Assembly: GCF_022829585.1 (NCBI RefSeq)
Contig: NZ_JAKSYC010000065.1
Span: 95,060 to 159,059, forward strand
Source of the DNA: Methylobacterium sp. J-026
GTDB lineage: Bacteria > Pseudomonadota > Alphaproteobacteria > Rhizobiales > Beijerinckiaceae
DNA length: 64,000 nucleotides
Reading direction: 5' to 3'
The translations under genes and the position numbers were made by a program. The notes beneath the pieces were generated by a model that ran no database searches, was not told the origin of the DNA, and saw only the letters and a program-made list of their open reading frames with translations. Below, one piece after another: positions 19,598 through 30,742 of this stretch. Each line of letters opens with the position of its first letter. Positions within the stretch are counted from its first letter, which is position 1.

Positions 19598-20676
19598 CAG
19601 AGCGCGAGACGTCCGCGGAAGGTTACGGGTTCGGACCCGCGCGGGGTGATCCGTCCGAGGCGCACCGGCGTCTCGCCGGCCCGCGTCAGGGCCTCGTCGA
19701 CATCGTCGACCGCGTCGGCGGCGGCAATCACCACCATGCCGATCCCGCAATTGAAGGTGCGCAGCATCTCCGGCTCGGCAACAGCGCCCTCCCGGGCAAG
19801 CCAGCCGAACACCGGCGGCGGGGTCACCGCGTCGAGGTCGATGGCGATCCCGACATCGTCCGGCAGGACCCGGGGCAGATTGTCTGGGAATCCGCCGCCG
19901 GTGATATGGGCGAGGGCCCGGATGCCGTCCGTGGCGCCCAGAGCTGCGAGCAGGGGCTTCACGTAGATCCGTGTCGGCGCCAGCAGCGCCTCGCCGAGGC
20001 TCTGCTCCGGCGCGAACGGCGCGGGCGCGTCCCAGCTGAGTCCGGTCTTGGCGACGATCCGGCGGACCAGGGAGAAGCCGTTGGAATGCACCCCCGAGGA
20101 CGGCAGGCCGAGCACGACGTCACCGGGGGTGATGCCCGGCCGCGGCAACAGCGTGCCGCGCTCGGCGGCCCCCACGGCGAATCCGGCGAGGTCGTAGTCG
20201 GAGCCGTCGTAGAGGCCCGGCATCTCCGCGGTCTCGCCGCCGATCAGCGCGCAGCCGGCCTGGCGGCAGCCCTCCGCGATGCCGCGCACGATGTCGGCAC
20301 CGACCCCCGGCACCAGCTTGCCGGTGGCGTAGTAGTCGAGGAAGAACAGCGGCTCGGCACCCTGGACGATGATGTCGTTCACGCACATCGCCACGAGGTC
20401 GATGCCGATCGTGGCGTGGCGCCCGGTCTCGATGGCGATCTTGACCTTGGTGCCGACGCCGTCATTGGCCGCCACCAGGATCGGGTCGTGAAAGCCCGCA
20501 GCCTTCAGGTCGAACAGGCCGCCGAACCCGCCGATCTCGGCATCGGCGCCGGGGCGCCGCGTCGAGCGCACCAGCGGCTTGATCGTCTCGACCATGGCGT
20601 TGCCGGCATCGATGTCGACACCCGCCGCCGCGTAGGTCATCCCCGTCGTCGGCTCTCCGCCGTCCTTGGCCGTCAT
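19597..20676 (-). CDS. purM: Phosphoribosylformylglycinamidine cyclo-ligase
   Basis: AIR synthetase, 359 residues, ATP-dependent ring closure in purine synthesis. It shows the PurM/PurL fold: '[12 protein letters not shown]', '[14 protein letters not shown]', '[24 protein letters not shown]' (in parts), '[13 protein letters not shown]' and '[15 protein letters not shown]'. It is translationally coupled to purN downstream and divergent from the hdaA-like gene, with a shared 130-bp upstream region. Confidence 0.97.
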   Translation of the reverse strand: MTAKDGGEPTTGMTYAAAGVDIDAGNAMVETIKPLVRSTRRPGADAEIGGFGGLFDLKAAGFHDPILVAANDGVGTKVKIAIETGRHATIGIDLVAMCVNDIIVQGAEPLFFLDYYATGKLVPGVGADIVRGIAEGCRQAGCALIGGETAEMPGLYDGSDYDLAGFAVGAAERGTLLPRPGITPGDVVLGLPSSGVHSNGFSLVRRIVAKTGLSWDAPAPFAPEQSLGEALLAPTRIYVKPLLAALGATDGIRALAHITGGGFPDNLPRVLPDDVGIAIDLDAVTPPPVFGWLAREGAVAEPEMLRTFNCGIGMVVIAAADAVDDVDEALTRAGETPVRLGRITPRGSEPVTFRGRLAL

Positions 20677-20808
20677 GCCCGCGCCACCTCGGTGATTGCT
20701 GGGCCCGCTCTAGCGGCTAACCGCGCGTTGCGCGAGTCGGCACCGGTTGGACCTGCCGGGGCGGACCGGCCCTTGACCTGCGCGGGTCCGGGGTGATCCT
20801 GCGCCTTC

Positions 20809-21519
20809 ATGCCTGAGAATGCTCCACCGCGGCAGCTCGCCTTCGACTTGCCGCTCGATCCCCGTTACGGACGCGAGGACTTCCTCGTGGGGCCGGCGAA
20901 CGAGGCCGCCTATGCGCTGATCGAGGCCTGGCCGGACTGGCCGGACCGCGTGCTGGTGCTCACCGGCCCCTCGGGCAGCGGGAAGAGCCATCTCGCGGCG
21001 ATCTGGGCCGAGCGCGCCCATGCCTGGACCCTCCCGGTCGCCGAGGTGAACGCGGACGCGGTCCAGCACCTCGTGTCGAACGGGGCGCTGGTGATCGAGG
21101 ATATCGACCGGGCGCAGAGCCGGGACGAGGCGGCCCTGTTCCACCTCCTGAACCGGGCGCGCGAGCGGGGATGCCCGGTGCTGCTGACCAGTGCCACCGG
21201 CATCGACGCCCTCGGCCTCGCGACGCCGGACCTGCGCTCGCGCCTGCGCCTGGCGCCCCGGATCGCCATCGCGGAGCCCGACGACGCCCTGCTGCGCGCC
21301 GTGCTGGTGAAGTTGTTCGTCGACCGTCAGCTCGTGGTCGATCTGGGCGTGATCGATTCGCTGGCCCTGCGGATAGACCGCTCCCTCGGCCGGGCCCGGG
21401 ACGTCGTCGCCGAGCTCGACCGCGATGCCCTCGGACGCCATCGCCGGATCAGCCGGCCGCTCGCCCTCGCCGTGCTGCGGCGTATGGGGCTGGATGAGGA
21501 GGCCGAACCGGGCGGTTGA
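20809..21519 (+). CDS. hdaA: HdaA-like DnaA-related regulatory ATPase
   Basis: A 236-residue AAA+ protein related to DnaA domain III without the DNA-binding domain. It begins 'RQLAFDLPLDPRYGREDFLV', typical of alphaproteobacterial HdaA. The P-loop 'GPSGSGKSHL', the Walker B-like 'LVIEDIDRA' and sensor segment 'PDLRSRLRLAP' with 'LFVDRQLVVD' follow. HdaA stimulates ATP hydrolysis by DnaA on the sliding clamp and so limits re-initiation of replication. The N-terminal 'RQLAFDLP' is consistent with a clamp-binding motif (QLxL/F-type). ppk follows about 100 bp later. Confidence 0.88.
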   Translation: MPENAPPRQLAFDLPLDPRYGREDFLVGPANEAAYALIEAWPDWPDRVLVLTGPSGSGKSHLAAIWAERAHAWTLPVAEVNADAVQHLVSNGALVIEDIDRAQSRDEAALFHLLNRARERGCPVLLTSATGIDALGLATPDLRSRLRLAPRIAIAEPDDALLRAVLVKLFVDRQLVVDLGVIDSLALRIDRSLGRARDVVAELDRDALGRHRRISRPLALAVLRRMGLDEEAEPGG

Positions 21520-21620
21520 GGCGGAAACCTGTGCCCGTCATGAAATCGTCGTGATGGTCGCCGGTGTACGATGTAGAACGCCGCCGCAGCGCGATGGCAC
21601 GAAGAGGGACGGGATCGGGG

Positions 21621-24017
21621 ATGGATTCGACGCAGAAGCCCGTGGACCGCGAAGCCGCCGATGAGGCCGCGGAGCCCCGTCGGCGTCCGGCGGCCAATCC
21701 GACGCCGCGGCGCGCTCCGGTCGCCCGGCGCGCGCCGGCAGCCGCCGCGCAGACCGCGACCGCTCCGGCGGCGACGGGCGCTGCCCAGGACACGAACGAT
21801 GAATGGCCGGCCGTCGCGCAGCCCGAGGCGCCCGAGGAACCCACCGCCGACGTGGCGCGGGAGACGGTGCTGGAAGCCGGGCGCGCCCTGCGGCACACGC
21901 CGGAGCGGTTCGTGAACCGCGAATTGTCTTGGCTGCAATTTAACCGTCGCGTGCTTGAGGAGGCGTCGAATCCCAATCACCCGCTGCTGGAGCGGCTGCG
22001 CTTCCTGTCGATCTCGGCCAACAACCTCGATGAGTTCTTCATGGTTCGGGTGGCCGGGCTGATCGATCAGGTCCGCGCCGGCCTCACGGTCCCGTCCCAG
22101 GACGGACTGTCGCCCACCGAGCAGCTGGTGCGCATCGGCACGGAGGTCTCTCGTCTCGCCGCAGACCAGCAGGCGCGCTGGCGCGAGCTGCGCGAGGAGC
22201 TGCACACCGCCGATATCGACATCGTCGAGCCGGCCTCCCTGTCGGCGGAGCAGTCGAGCTGGCTCGAGGAGTATTTCCTCAACCACGTCTTTCCGGTCCT
22301 GACGCCGCTGGCGATCGATCCGGCCCATCCGTTCCCGTTCATCCCGAACCTCGGCACCACCATCGCGCTGATGCTGGTGCGTCCGAAGGATGGCCGGGTG
22401 CTGCGCGCCCTGATCCGCCTGCCCGGCGTCATCGACCGGTTCGTGCGCCTGCCGGTGAGCGACAGCGAGACCGCCGCGCGGCTGATCCCGATCGAGCAGG
22501 TGATCGGGATGTTCACCGGCCGGCTGTTTCCCGGCTATCTGGTCCGGTCGAGCGGCGCCTTCCGGGTCGTGCGTGATTCCGATCTGGAGATCGAGGAGGA
22601 GGCGGAGGATCTCGTCCTCCATTTCGAGACGGCGCTCAAGCAGCGCCGCCGCGGCGTCGTGATCCGCCTCGAGGTCGAGGCGGGGATGTCGGAGGACCTG
22701 CGCAGCTTCGTGACGGACGAGCTGGAGATCGCCCAGGACGCGATCTTCCTGGTGGAGGGCATGCTCGCGCTGAACGAGCTGTCCCAGGTGGTGGGGATCG
22801 ACCGGCCGGACCTGAAGTTCAAGCCCTACAACCCGCGTTTCCCGGAGCGCATCCGCGAGAGCGGCGGCGACGTGTTCGCGGCGATCCGGCAGAAGGACTT
22901 CATTGTCCACCACCCCTACGAGTCCTTCGACTCGGTGGTGCAGTTCCTGGCCCAGGCGGCCCGGGACCCGAACGTGGTGGCGATCAAGCAGACCCTGTAC
23001 CGGACCTCGTCGAACTCCCCGATCGTCGCGGCGCTGGCGGAGGCGGCCGAGCTCGGCAAGTCCGTGACCGCCCTGGTGGAACTGAAGGCGCGCTTCGACG
23101 AGGAGGCGAATATCCGCTGGGCGCGCAACCTAGAGAAGGCCGGCGCCCAGGTGGTGTTCGGCTTCGTCGAATTGAAGACCCACGCCAAGCTGTCGCTGGT
23201 GGTCCGGCGCGAGGGCGACAAGCTCGTCACCTACTGCCATGTCGGCACCGGCAATTACCATCCGATCACCGCGCGGGTTTACACGGACCTGTCGTTCTTC
23301 ACGGCGGACCCGGCGATCGCCCGGGACGTGTCGCGGATCTTCAACTTCATCACCGGCTACGCCGAGCCGGCCGAGCTGGAGCGGATGGCGGTCTCGCCGC
23401 TGACGGCGAAGAACCGGCTCCTGGAGCATATCGAGGCAGAGGTGGCGCACGCGAAGGCTGGCCGCCCGGCCGCGATCTGGATCAAGTGCAACTCCCTGGT
23501 CGACGCGCAGATCATCGACGCGCTCTACGACGCCTCGGAGGCGGGCGTGCAGATCGACTGCGTCGTCCGCGGCATCTGCTGCCTGCGGCCGGGCATCCCG
23601 GGCCTGTCCGAGACGATCCGGGTGAAGTCGATCGTCGGGCGCTTCCTCGAGCACGGGCGCATCTACGCCTTCGGCAACGGCGTCGGCCTGCCCCACCCGA
23701 AGGCGACGGTCTATATCTCGTCCGCCGACCTGATGAGCCGAAATCTCGACCGGCGGGTCGAGGCTTTGCTGCCGATCACGAACCCGACGGTGCACCAGCA
23801 GGTGCTCGACCAGATCATGCTGGCGAACCTCCTCGACAACCGCCAGAGCTGGCGCCTGCTGGCCTCGGGGGGCTGCGAGCGTGTTCAGCCGGCGGAGGGC
23901 GAGGAACCCTTCAACGCGCATAAATACTTCATGACGAACCCGAGTCTCTCGGGCCGCGGCAAGGCGTCGAAGAAATCCAGCCCCCGGGCATTGAGCCGGC
24001 GGGCGCAACGCGCCTGA
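21621..24017 (+). CDS. ppk: Polyphosphate kinase 1
   Basis: PPK1, about 798 residues from this start, making polyphosphate from ATP via a phosphohistidine. A low-complexity Ala/Pro/Arg-rich N-terminal extension of about 75 residues precedes the conserved '[19 protein letters not shown]'. The core contains '[14 protein letters not shown]', '[13 protein letters not shown]', the His-bearing '[14 protein letters not shown]' and '[19 protein letters not shown]'. The exact start is uncertain; ATG 21594 and GTG 21564 are in frame. ppx lies directly downstream, the usual pairing for polyphosphate turnover. Confidence 0.95.
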   Translation: MDSTQKPVDREAADEAAEPRRRPAANPTPRRAPVARRAPAAAAQTATAPAATGAAQDTNDEWPAVAQPEAPEEPTADVARETVLEAGRALRHTPERFVNRELSWLQFNRRVLEEASNPNHPLLERLRFLSISANNLDEFFMVRVAGLIDQVRAGLTVPSQDGLSPTEQLVRIGTEVSRLAADQQARWRELREELHTADIDIVEPASLSAEQSSWLEEYFLNHVFPVLTPLAIDPAHPFPFIPNLGTTIALMLVRPKDGRVLRALIRLPGVIDRFVRLPVSDSETAARLIPIEQVIGMFTGRLFPGYLVRSSGAFRVVRDSDLEIEEEAEDLVLHFETALKQRRRGVVIRLEVEAGMSEDLRSFVTDELEIAQDAIFLVEGMLALNELSQVVGIDRPDLKFKPYNPRFPERIRESGGDVFAAIRQKDFIVHHPYESFDSVVQFLAQAARDPNVVAIKQTLYRTSSNSPIVAALAEAAELGKSVTALVELKARFDEEANIRWARNLEKAGAQVVFGFVELKTHAKLSLVVRREGDKLVTYCHVGTGNYHPITARVYTDLSFFTADPAIARDVSRIFNFITGYAEPAELERMAVSPLTAKNRLLEHIEAEVAHAKAGRPAAIWIKCNSLVDAQIIDALYDASEAGVQIDCVVRGICCLRPGIPGLSETIRVKSIVGRFLEHGRIYAFGNGVGLPHPKATVYISSADLMSRNLDRRVEALLPITNPTVHQQVLDQIMLANLLDNRQSWRLLASGGCERVQPAEGEEPFNAHKYFMTNPSLSGRGKASKKSSPRALSRRAQRA

Positions 24018-24191
24018 GCGCCCCCCGTGCGCAACAGGCTCGACAGGTTTCGCAGAAACGCCCTCCGGTTCTGCGTGAAGAACTTGCGCACGATCCAAGA
24101 TCTGCGCAAACGAAGGGCCCGTCTGCGGACGCAACGGCGCGTCGTTTCCGTATCGCAGCCCCGGATTCCCGTTCGTCAGGCGGCACGGGAC

Positions 24192-25853
24192 ATGACGGAT
24201 CTCGGGTCGACCTCGATTGCAACGCGATCGGCCACGGCTCTAGATTGCACGGGCGGTCCGCCGGACGGGCCTGCCGCTCTCGATCAAGGACACGGACGTT
24301 TGGGCAGCCCTGGCGCCAATCTCATCCTCGCGCATTCCGCGGACCGGGCTGTGCGCGCCGCGCACGCCCCGGTGGCGATCGTCGATATCGGCTCGAACTC
24401 GGTCCGGCTCGTCGCCTATGACGGCCTGAGCCGGGCGCCGACGCCGTTGTACAATGAGAAGGTGCTTTGCGGCCTGGGACGCAACGTCCTGACCACGGGC
24501 CGGCTGAACGAGGACGCGGTCGCCCGGGCACTCACTGCCCTGGCTCGATTCCGGGTGCTCTGCGAGACGATGCGGGTGTCGCGGGTGTTCGTTCTCGCCA
24601 CGGCGGCCGCCCGGGATGCCGAGAACGGCCCCGATTTCCTGCGCGCCGCGGAAGCGGCCTGCGGACAGGAGATCCAGCTTCTGTCCGGCCGGCGCGAGGC
24701 CGAACTCTCGGCCTTGGGCGTGATCTCCGGCTTCCACGCGCCGGACGGGGTCGTGGGCGATCTCGGCGGCGGATCCCTGGAACTGGTGGATGTCCGCGGT
24801 ACCGTGGTCGGCCAGGGCGTGACCATGCCCCTCGGCGGCCTCGCCCTTCAGGATCTCTCCGGCGGCTCGGTCAAGAAGGCCGCCAAGATCGTGCGCGAGC
24901 ACATGCGCAAGGCCGCGCCGCAGCTCGAAACCCTGCGCGGGCGGACCTTCTACGCGGTCGGCGGCACGTGGCGCGCCCTGGCGCGGCTGCACCAGGCCGC
25001 CCGCGGCTATCCGGTCCACGTGATGCACGGCTACACCGTCGAGCCCTCCGACGAGCTCAGCTTCCTGCAGGTCGTCGAGCAGACCGACATTGCCCTGCTC
25101 CAGGACGTCGAGACCATCTCCGAGGCCCGGCGCCCGCTCCTCGCCTATGGGGCTGCGGTGCTGGAGGAGATCATCCGGGTCGGCCGCCCGCGGGAGGTGG
25201 CGATCTCGGCTTCGGGCGTCCGGGAGGGCCTGCTGTTCGAGCAGCTCGACCGCGACGCCCGGCTGATCGACCCGCTGCTCGCCTCCGCGGCGGAGTTCAA
25301 CACCCTGCGCTCCCGCGCGCCCCGGCACGGCGAGGAGCTGATCGCCTGGACGGACCGGTTCGTGACGACCCTGGACGGCCACGAGACCGCGGACGAGCGG
25401 CGCCTGCGGCACGCGGGCTGCCTGCTCTCGGATGTCGGCTGGCGGGCCCATCCCGATTACCGCGACGAGCAGAGCATCGCGGCGATCCAGAACGCCGCCT
25501 TCGTGGGGGTCGATCATCCGGGACGGGCCTATCTGGCCCTCGCGGTCTCGCTCCGGCACAGCGGGCTCGCCCCCGAGAAGGCCAATCCGATCCTGCGCGG
25601 CGTCGCCGGGCCGCGCCTGTTCGAGCGGGCGCGGCTCCTCGGCGGCCTGCTGCGCGTCGCCTTCCCGATCTCGGCCGGGATGGACGGGGCGCTCGGCCGG
25701 GCACCGCTGACGGTCGAGGACGGGCGCGTCACCCTGCGGCTGCCGCGGGACTGGGCGGCCCTGAGCGGCGACCGCCTGCTCAACCGCGTCCGCGGCCTGG
25801 GCCGCACCGTCGGCCTCGAAGGCCGGATCGCGATCGCAGACGATCCGGCCTGA
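24192..25853 (+). CDS. ppx: Exopolyphosphatase (Ppx/GppA family)
   Basis: An ASKHA-fold phosphatase of about 553 residues that degrades polyphosphate or pppGpp. Conserved segments: 'VAIVDIGSNSVRLVAYDG', 'VFVLATAAARDAENG', 'LSGRREAELSALGVISGF', 'GVVGDLGGGSLELVDV' and 'FYAVGGTWRALARLH', with an HD-like C-terminal domain. The start is uncertain: roughly 60 residues precede the fold when counted from the ATG at 24192, and the frame is open back to 24027. It follows ppk and converges with the formamidase-like gene. Confidence 0.92.
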   Translation: MTDLGSTSIATRSATALDCTGGPPDGPAALDQGHGRLGSPGANLILAHSADRAVRAAHAPVAIVDIGSNSVRLVAYDGLSRAPTPLYNEKVLCGLGRNVLTTGRLNEDAVARALTALARFRVLCETMRVSRVFVLATAAARDAENGPDFLRAAEAACGQEIQLLSGRREAELSALGVISGFHAPDGVVGDLGGGSLELVDVRGTVVGQGVTMPLGGLALQDLSGGSVKKAAKIVREHMRKAAPQLETLRGRTFYAVGGTWRALARLHQAARGYPVHVMHGYTVEPSDELSFLQVVEQTDIALLQDVETISEARRPLLAYGAAVLEEIIRVGRPREVAISASGVREGLLFEQLDRDARLIDPLLASAAEFNTLRSRAPRHGEELIAWTDRFVTTLDGHETADERRLRHAGCLLSDVGWRAHPDYRDEQSIAAIQNAAFVGVDHPGRAYLALAVSLRHSGLAPEKANPILRGVAGPRLFERARLLGGLLRVAFPISAGMDGALGRAPLTVEDGRVTLRLPRDWAALSGDRLLNRVRGLGRTVGLEGRIAIADDPA

Positions 25854-25877
25854 CGCGCCGCAGGGGCCGGATCGCGA

Positions 25878-27320
25878 TCAGGCGGCCCGGTCGGCGAAGA
25901 TCGCCTTCTTGACCACCGCGTGGACGCCCCAGTTGCCGTCCACGACCTGCGTGATCCCGAAATCCACTGCCACAGACATCAGCGAGATCGCCTCGTCCTC
26001 GGTCAGCCCCTTCGCGTGCATCAGGAACTGGCGCATCTTGCGGAAGGCGTCGCGCATGGCGAGGTCGATGGAGGATTTCTGGAAGATCTCCGCCTGGGCG
26101 TCCGGGCCGAGGTCGCGGAGGTAGTTCGGGTAGCTGAAGCCGGACAGGACCCAATCCTCGCGGGTCTCGATCATCGGGAAGTCGAGGGCTTCCAGCGGCG
26201 AGCCGGGCAGGTCGGCCTTCTTGTGCAGGACGAATTGGAAGGTGCCGGTGAGCGAGCACTCGATCGCCGTCCCGCACAGCTCGGAATCGCCCTGGCTGGC
26301 ATGGGGATCCCCCACCGAGAACAGCGCCCCCGGCACCGCGACGGGAAAATAGAGCGTCGCCCCCTTGCCGATCCGCCAATTGTCGATGTTGCCGCCGGTA
26401 TAGCTCGGCGGAATGGTGTTGACCCGGTCCGCCTCCGCGGGCGCCACCCCCATCGTGCCGAAATGCGGGCGGATTGGCACCCGGATGCCCTTCAGGACCT
26501 CGAAGGTCTTCTGCGTCTTCGTGTGGTCCACCGGCAGGCCGGGATAATCGATGGTCGGGTGCGTGACGCCGAACGGGTCGGTGACGCCCGGCCAGCGGAA
26601 GCTGTAGACCGCCCGCGCCCAGTCGCGCTCGCCGGTGGCATCGACCTCGTAGATGGTCACCACCTCCCGGGGTTTGTCGCCGGTGATCAGGTCCTTGTAG
26701 TGGAAGCCCCACCACGCCGCCGCGTTGCTGCCGAAGGCGAGACCCTTGTATTGCGGGTTGGCGCAGGGCCGGGGCGCCACGTCGAGGATGCGGACTTCCA
26801 GCACGTCGCCGGGCTCGGCGCCGCGGATCGCCACCGGACCGGTGCAGATATGCACGCCGAGGCCGCCGCCCGGGCCGATCTTGGCGTCCATCGGGCCGGC
26901 ACCGCGGGGGGAGACGGCCATCCTGTCCTTGGTCCAGAGATAGACGCTCTCGGCCCCCGGATCGCCGGCGATCATCCGCTCGGCATCGTCGCTCGCCTGG
27001 TGGGTGAGCGTCTCGATGGTGACGAAGTCGCCCGAGCCAATCTCGACCTGCGGCTTGAGGCTCCGGCTGAAGAAGCCCCAATGCACCGTCTCGGCGTTGG
27101 CCGGCAGGTGATAATGCGCGGTCGCCGCGAACTTGGCGCCGGCAGCCTGCGCGAGGGCCGGGCTCACCAGAGACGCGCCGCCGGCTGCGAAGGCGGCGGC
27201 CGCACCGGTCGCCGCGAAGCCGCTCTTCAAAAAGGCGCGGCGCTCCGGTTCCAGGTCGTACCGGAACCGTCGCCGGTGCTCTTCGAACGCCTGGCAGGTT
27301 GGATCATCGCCCGCGCACAT
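25878..27320 (-). CDS. Exported acetamidase/formamidase family protein
   Basis: A 480-residue FmdA/AmdA-family protein. An N-terminal twin-arginine-like signal 'ERRAFLKSGFAATGA' (Arg27-Arg28) is followed by an Ala-rich hydrophobic stretch ending 'SPALAQA', so it is probably exported folded. Family features: 'HWGFFSRSLKPQVEIGSGD', 'GPGGGLGVHICTGPVAIRGA', 'FGTMGVAP', 'GGNIDNWRIGKGATLYFPV' and 'GDPHASQGDSELCGTAIE'. Characterised members hydrolyse formamide or acetamide to ammonia and the acid; the substrate here is not known. Most characterised formamidases are cytoplasmic, so the signal is unusual. Confidence 0.88.
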   Translation of the reverse strand: MCAGDDPTCQAFEEHRRRFRYDLEPERRAFLKSGFAATGAAAAFAAGGASLVSPALAQAAGAKFAATAHYHLPANAETVHWGFFSRSLKPQVEIGSGDFVTIETLTHQASDDAERMIAGDPGAESVYLWTKDRMAVSPRGAGPMDAKIGPGGGLGVHICTGPVAIRGAEPGDVLEVRILDVAPRPCANPQYKGLAFGSNAAAWWGFHYKDLITGDKPREVVTIYEVDATGERDWARAVYSFRWPGVTDPFGVTHPTIDYPGLPVDHTKTQKTFEVLKGIRVPIRPHFGTMGVAPAEADRVNTIPPSYTGGNIDNWRIGKGATLYFPVAVPGALFSVGDPHASQGDSELCGTAIECSLTGTFQFVLHKKADLPGSPLEALDFPMIETREDWVLSGFSYPNYLRDLGPDAQAEIFQKSSIDLAMRDAFRKMRQFLMHAKGLTEDEAISLMSVAVDFGITQVVDGNWGVHAVVKKAIFADRAA

Positions 27321-27402
27321 GGAGCCTCGCTTCCGCCGACCGTATGTCCCGGACGCGGACAAGCAATTCGACGGCCATCGGGACGGCCGTCGACAGGGCG
27401 GC

Positions 27403-29733
27403 TCACTCCGAAATCATGCCGGCCCCGGCCTCGCCCGTCGGCGCCGGAAACGCCGAATCCGCCTGCGCCTCGACCACCGCCGCGGCCGTGACGTTGACGA
27501 TGCCTCGGGCGGTCACCGACGGCGTCAGGATATGGGCGGGCTTGGCCGGACCGATCAGCAGAGGGCCGACCGGCAGGGCATCGGCCAGGACCTTGGCGAA
27601 CTGGAACGCGATGTTGGCGGCGTCGAGATTCGGGAAGATCAGCACGTTGGCCGCGCCCTTGAGGCGCGAGCCAGGCAGCACCCGGTCGCGGACCATCTCG
27701 GACAGCGCCGAATCGGCCTGCATCTCGCCATCGACCATCAGGTTCGGATCGCGCCTCTGCAGGAGCCCCAGGGCCTCCCGCATCTTCATCGCGGAAGCCG
27801 AATCCGACTGGCCGAAATCCGAGTGGCTGAGGAGCGCGATCTTGGGCGTCATCCCGAACCGGCTGACGTGGTTGGCGCAGGCCTGCGCCACGTCGGCGAT
27901 CTCCTCGGCGGTCGGGTTCGGCCGGACATGGGTGTCGGCCAGGAAGTAGGCGCCCGTATGGGTCACCACGAGGCTCATCGCGGCGCATTGCTCCACGCCG
28001 GGCGCCAGCCCGATCACGTCGCGGATGATCCGCAGGCGGGTCTCGAACCGGCCTTCGAGGCCGCAGATCAGGGCATCGGCCTCGCCGCGGCGGACCGCGA
28101 TGGCGCCGATCACGGTGCTGTTGGTCCGCACCAGGGTCCGGGCCGCATCCGGGGTGATGCCGCGCCGGCCGGCGACCTCCATGTAGGTCTGGACATAGTC
28201 GCGGTAGCGGGGATCGTCCTCGGGATCGATCAGCTCGAAGTCGCGGCCCTCCTGGATCGAGAGGCCGAAGCGCTTCAGGCGCGATTCCACCACCCGCGGC
28301 CGGCCGACCAGGATCGGCAGCGCGACCTTGTCCTCGACAATCGCCTGGACGGCGCGCAGGACGCGCTCGTCCTCACCCTCGGCGTAGATCACGCGTTTGG
28401 GCTCGGCCTTCGCCTTGGAGAAGAGCGGCTTCATGATGAGGCCGGACCGGTGCACGAACCGGTCGAGGCTATCGATATAGGCGGAGAAGTCGGTGAGCGG
28501 CCGGCCGGCCACGCCCGAATCCATCGCAGCCTTGGCCACCGCCGGGGCGATGCGCAGGATCAGCCGCGGATCGAAGGGGCTCGGAATCAGGGATTTCGGT
28601 CCGAACGGCCGGGCCTCTCCGCCATAGGCCCGGGCGACCACGTCCGAGGTGGTCTCGTGGGCCAAGCCCGCGATCGCCTTGACGGCGGCCTTCTTCATCT
28701 CCTCGTTGATCTTGTGGGCGCCGACATCCAGCGCCCCGCGGAAGATGTAGGGGAAGCACAGGACGTTGTTGACCTGGTTCGGGAAGTCCGACCGGCCCGT
28801 GCAGATCATCGCGTCCGGCCGCTCCTTCTCGGCGAGATCCGGCATGATCTCCGGGTAGGGATTGGCCAGCGCCATGATCAGCGGCTTCTCGGCCATCTCC
28901 TTCAGGTATTCCGGCTTGAGGACGCCGCCGGCCGACAAGCCGATGAACACGTCCGCCCCCGGGATCACCTCGGCGAGCGTCCGCTTGTCAGTTTCCTGGG
29001 CGTAGATGTCCTTCCAGCGGTCCATCAGCTCCGGGCGGCCCTTGTAGACCACACCCTTGATGTCGGTGACCGTGATGTTCTCCCGGGTCGCCCCCAGCGA
29101 CACCAGCAGGTTCAGGCAGGCCAGGGCCGCCGCGCCCGCCCCGGAGGTGACGATCCGGACGTCGGAGAGGTTCTTGCCGGCGAGTTCGAGGCCGTTGAGG
29201 ACGGCCGCGGCGACGATGATCGCGGTACCGTGCTGGTCGTCGTGGAAGACCGGGATGTTCATGCGCGCCCGGCACTGCTCCTCGACCTCGAAGCACTCGG
29301 GCGCCTTGATGTCCTCGAGATTGATGCCGCCGAAGGTCGGCTCCAGGGCGCAGACCACGTCCACGAGCTTGGAGACGTCCTTCTGGTCGACCTCGATGTC
29401 GAACACGTCGATGCCGGCGAATTTTTTGAACAGGACCGCCTTGCCCTCCATCACGGGCTTGGAGGCGAGGGGGCCGATATCGCCGAGGCCCAGCACCGCC
29501 GTGCCGTTGGAGAGCACCGCCACGAGGTTCTGGCGGATGGTGAGGGTCGCGGCTTCCTGGGGATCGTCGTAGATCGCCATGCAGGCCGCGGCCACGCCGG
29601 GGGAATAGGCGAGCGCGAGGTCGCGCTGATTGCCGAGCGGCTTGGTCGCCTGGATCTCGAGCTTCCCGGGCTGCGGCAGGCGGTGGTAGACGAGCGCCCC
29701 GGCCTTGAGGTCCTCGGACATGTTATCGGCCAT
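27403..29733 (-). CDS. maeB: NADP-dependent malic enzyme with C-terminal phosphotransacetylase-like domain
   Basis: A 776-residue MaeB-type protein. The malic-enzyme half (about 1-430) carries '[16 protein letters not shown]', '[17 protein letters not shown]', the nucleotide fold '[18 protein letters not shown]' and '[12 protein letters not shown]'. The C-terminal half (about 440-760) resembles phosphate acetyltransferase ('[19 protein letters not shown]', '[16 protein letters not shown]') and is thought to be regulatory, sensing acetyl-CoA. It decarboxylates malate to pyruvate, making NADPH. ATG 29733 has GGGAG 8 bases upstream; a GTG five codons earlier is an alternative. Confidence 0.95.
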   Translation of the reverse strand: MADNMSEDLKAGALVYHRLPQPGKLEIQATKPLGNQRDLALAYSPGVAAACMAIYDDPQEAATLTIRQNLVAVLSNGTAVLGLGDIGPLASKPVMEGKAVLFKKFAGIDVFDIEVDQKDVSKLVDVVCALEPTFGGINLEDIKAPECFEVEEQCRARMNIPVFHDDQHGTAIIVAAAVLNGLELAGKNLSDVRIVTSGAGAAALACLNLLVSLGATRENITVTDIKGVVYKGRPELMDRWKDIYAQETDKRTLAEVIPGADVFIGLSAGGVLKPEYLKEMAEKPLIMALANPYPEIMPDLAEKERPDAMICTGRSDFPNQVNNVLCFPYIFRGALDVGAHKINEEMKKAAVKAIAGLAHETTSDVVARAYGGEARPFGPKSLIPSPFDPRLILRIAPAVAKAAMDSGVAGRPLTDFSAYIDSLDRFVHRSGLIMKPLFSKAKAEPKRVIYAEGEDERVLRAVQAIVEDKVALPILVGRPRVVESRLKRFGLSIQEGRDFELIDPEDDPRYRDYVQTYMEVAGRRGITPDAARTLVRTNSTVIGAIAVRRGEADALICGLEGRFETRLRIIRDVIGLAPGVEQCAAMSLVVTHTGAYFLADTHVRPNPTAEEIADVAQACANHVSRFGMTPKIALLSHSDFGQSDSASAMKMREALGLLQRRDPNLMVDGEMQADSALSEMVRDRVLPGSRLKGAANVLIFPNLDAANIAFQFAKVLADALPVGPLLIGPAKPAHILTPSVTARGIVNVTAAAVVEAQADSAFPAPTGEAGAGMISE

Positions 29734-29799
29734 CGCCCACGCTCCCACTCACCCGCTTTCCCGAGGACGACGCGGTCGCGCATCGCACGGGCACGCGTC

Positions 29800-30429
29800 T
29801 TGATCGGTCTGTTGCACCGGCTGCGCAGGGGGCGCAACCCGCACAACGAGACCCGGATCCATCTCGCCAGGCTGGCGAGGACCTACGGCTTCTCCATAGG
29901 CGCTTATTCGTATGGGCGTCCAAAAGTCCGCTTCCCCGAGAGCGGGCGCCGGCTGACGATCGGCCGCTATTGTTCCATCGCCGACAAGGTCGAAATCCTG
30001 CTCGGCGGCGACCACCGGCTCGACTGGGTGTCGACCTACCCGTTCGCGGCGATGCGCGGGCTGTTTCCGGACGCACGGGCGCCGGAGGATTTTCACGCCT
30101 CCCGGGGCGACGTGGTGATCGGCCACGATGTCTGGCTCGGGTCGGGCTGCATGATCCTCTCGGGCGTCACGATCGGCCCCGGGGCCGTGGTGGCGGCCCG
30201 GGCGGTGGTCGCCCGCGACGTGCCGCCCTACGCGGTGGTGGCAGGCAACCCGGCGCGGGTGGTGCGGCACCGCTTCGACACGGAATGCGTGGAGGCCCTG
30301 GTGGCGACGGCGTGGTGGGACCTGCCGCACGCGGACGTGACCCGGCTCGTGCCGCTGCTGCAGAGCGGCGACGTGGCCGGCCTGATCGCGGCTGCGCGCG
30401 GCGTTGCGGGCCGGCAGGGGATTGCGTAA
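29800..30429 (+). CDS. CatB-like (xenobiotic) O-acetyltransferase, left-handed beta-helix
   Basis: About 209 residues with hexapeptide-repeat architecture. 'RLTIGRYCSIADKVEILLGG' begins the helix, 'DHRLDWVSTYPF' is the CatB-type loop with the catalytic His, and 'GDVVIGHDVWLGSGCMIL' continues into 'GVTIGPGAVVAARAVVARDV' and 'YAVVAGNPARVV'. Members acetylate antibiotics or surface sugars using acetyl-CoA. The start is uncertain; a TTG at 29800 is used because it begins shortly before 'NETRIHLARLARTYGF', the usual N-terminus of this subgroup. It is divergent from maeB. Confidence 0.85.
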   Translation: MIGLLHRLRRGRNPHNETRIHLARLARTYGFSIGAYSYGRPKVRFPESGRRLTIGRYCSIADKVEILLGGDHRLDWVSTYPFAAMRGLFPDARAPEDFHASRGDVVIGHDVWLGSGCMILSGVTIGPGAVVAARAVVARDVPPYAVVAGNPARVVRHRFDTECVEALVATAWWDLPHADVTRLVPLLQSGDVAGLIAAARGVAGRQGIA

Positions 30430-30474
30430 TCCGCTGCCCACCTTCGCCGCTCACGCCGAACCCGGAGCCAGACC

Positions 30475-30729
30475 ATGTCCGACCTCGCGCTGCCCGACCG
30501 CCTCTCGGTCAACCCGGACAGCCCGTATTACGACGCGGCCCTGCTGGAGCGCGGCGTGGGCATCCGCTTCAAGGGCGTCGAGAAGACCAACGTCGAGGAG
30601 TATTGCGTGAGCGAGGGCTGGGTGCGGCTTTCCGCCGGCAAGACCCTGGACCGGGCCGGCAACCCGATGACGGTGAAGCTGAAGGGCCCGGTGGAGCCCT
30701 ATCTCCGCGACGCGGCGGACGCGGAATGA
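30475..30729 (+). CDS. DUF3297 family protein
   Basis: An 84-residue cytoplasmic protein with 'LPDRLSVNPDSPYYDAALLE' at the N-terminus and 'KTLDRAGNPMTVKLKGPVE' near the C-terminus, typical of DUF3297. These proteins are found widely in alpha- and gammaproteobacteria as single small genes; their function is unknown. It follows the acetyltransferase gene by 45 bp on the same strand. Confidence 0.85.
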   Translation: MSDLALPDRLSVNPDSPYYDAALLERGVGIRFKGVEKTNVEEYCVSEGWVRLSAGKTLDRAGNPMTVKLKGPVEPYLRDAADAE

Positions 30730-30742
30730 GATTCTGGCGGGC

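Noticed and set aside
27133..29799. Very long plus-strand frame opposite the malic enzyme, continuous with the acetyltransferase
   Set aside because: The part opposite maeB is an antisense shadow; only the last 209 codons match a family, so the start was placed at about 29800.
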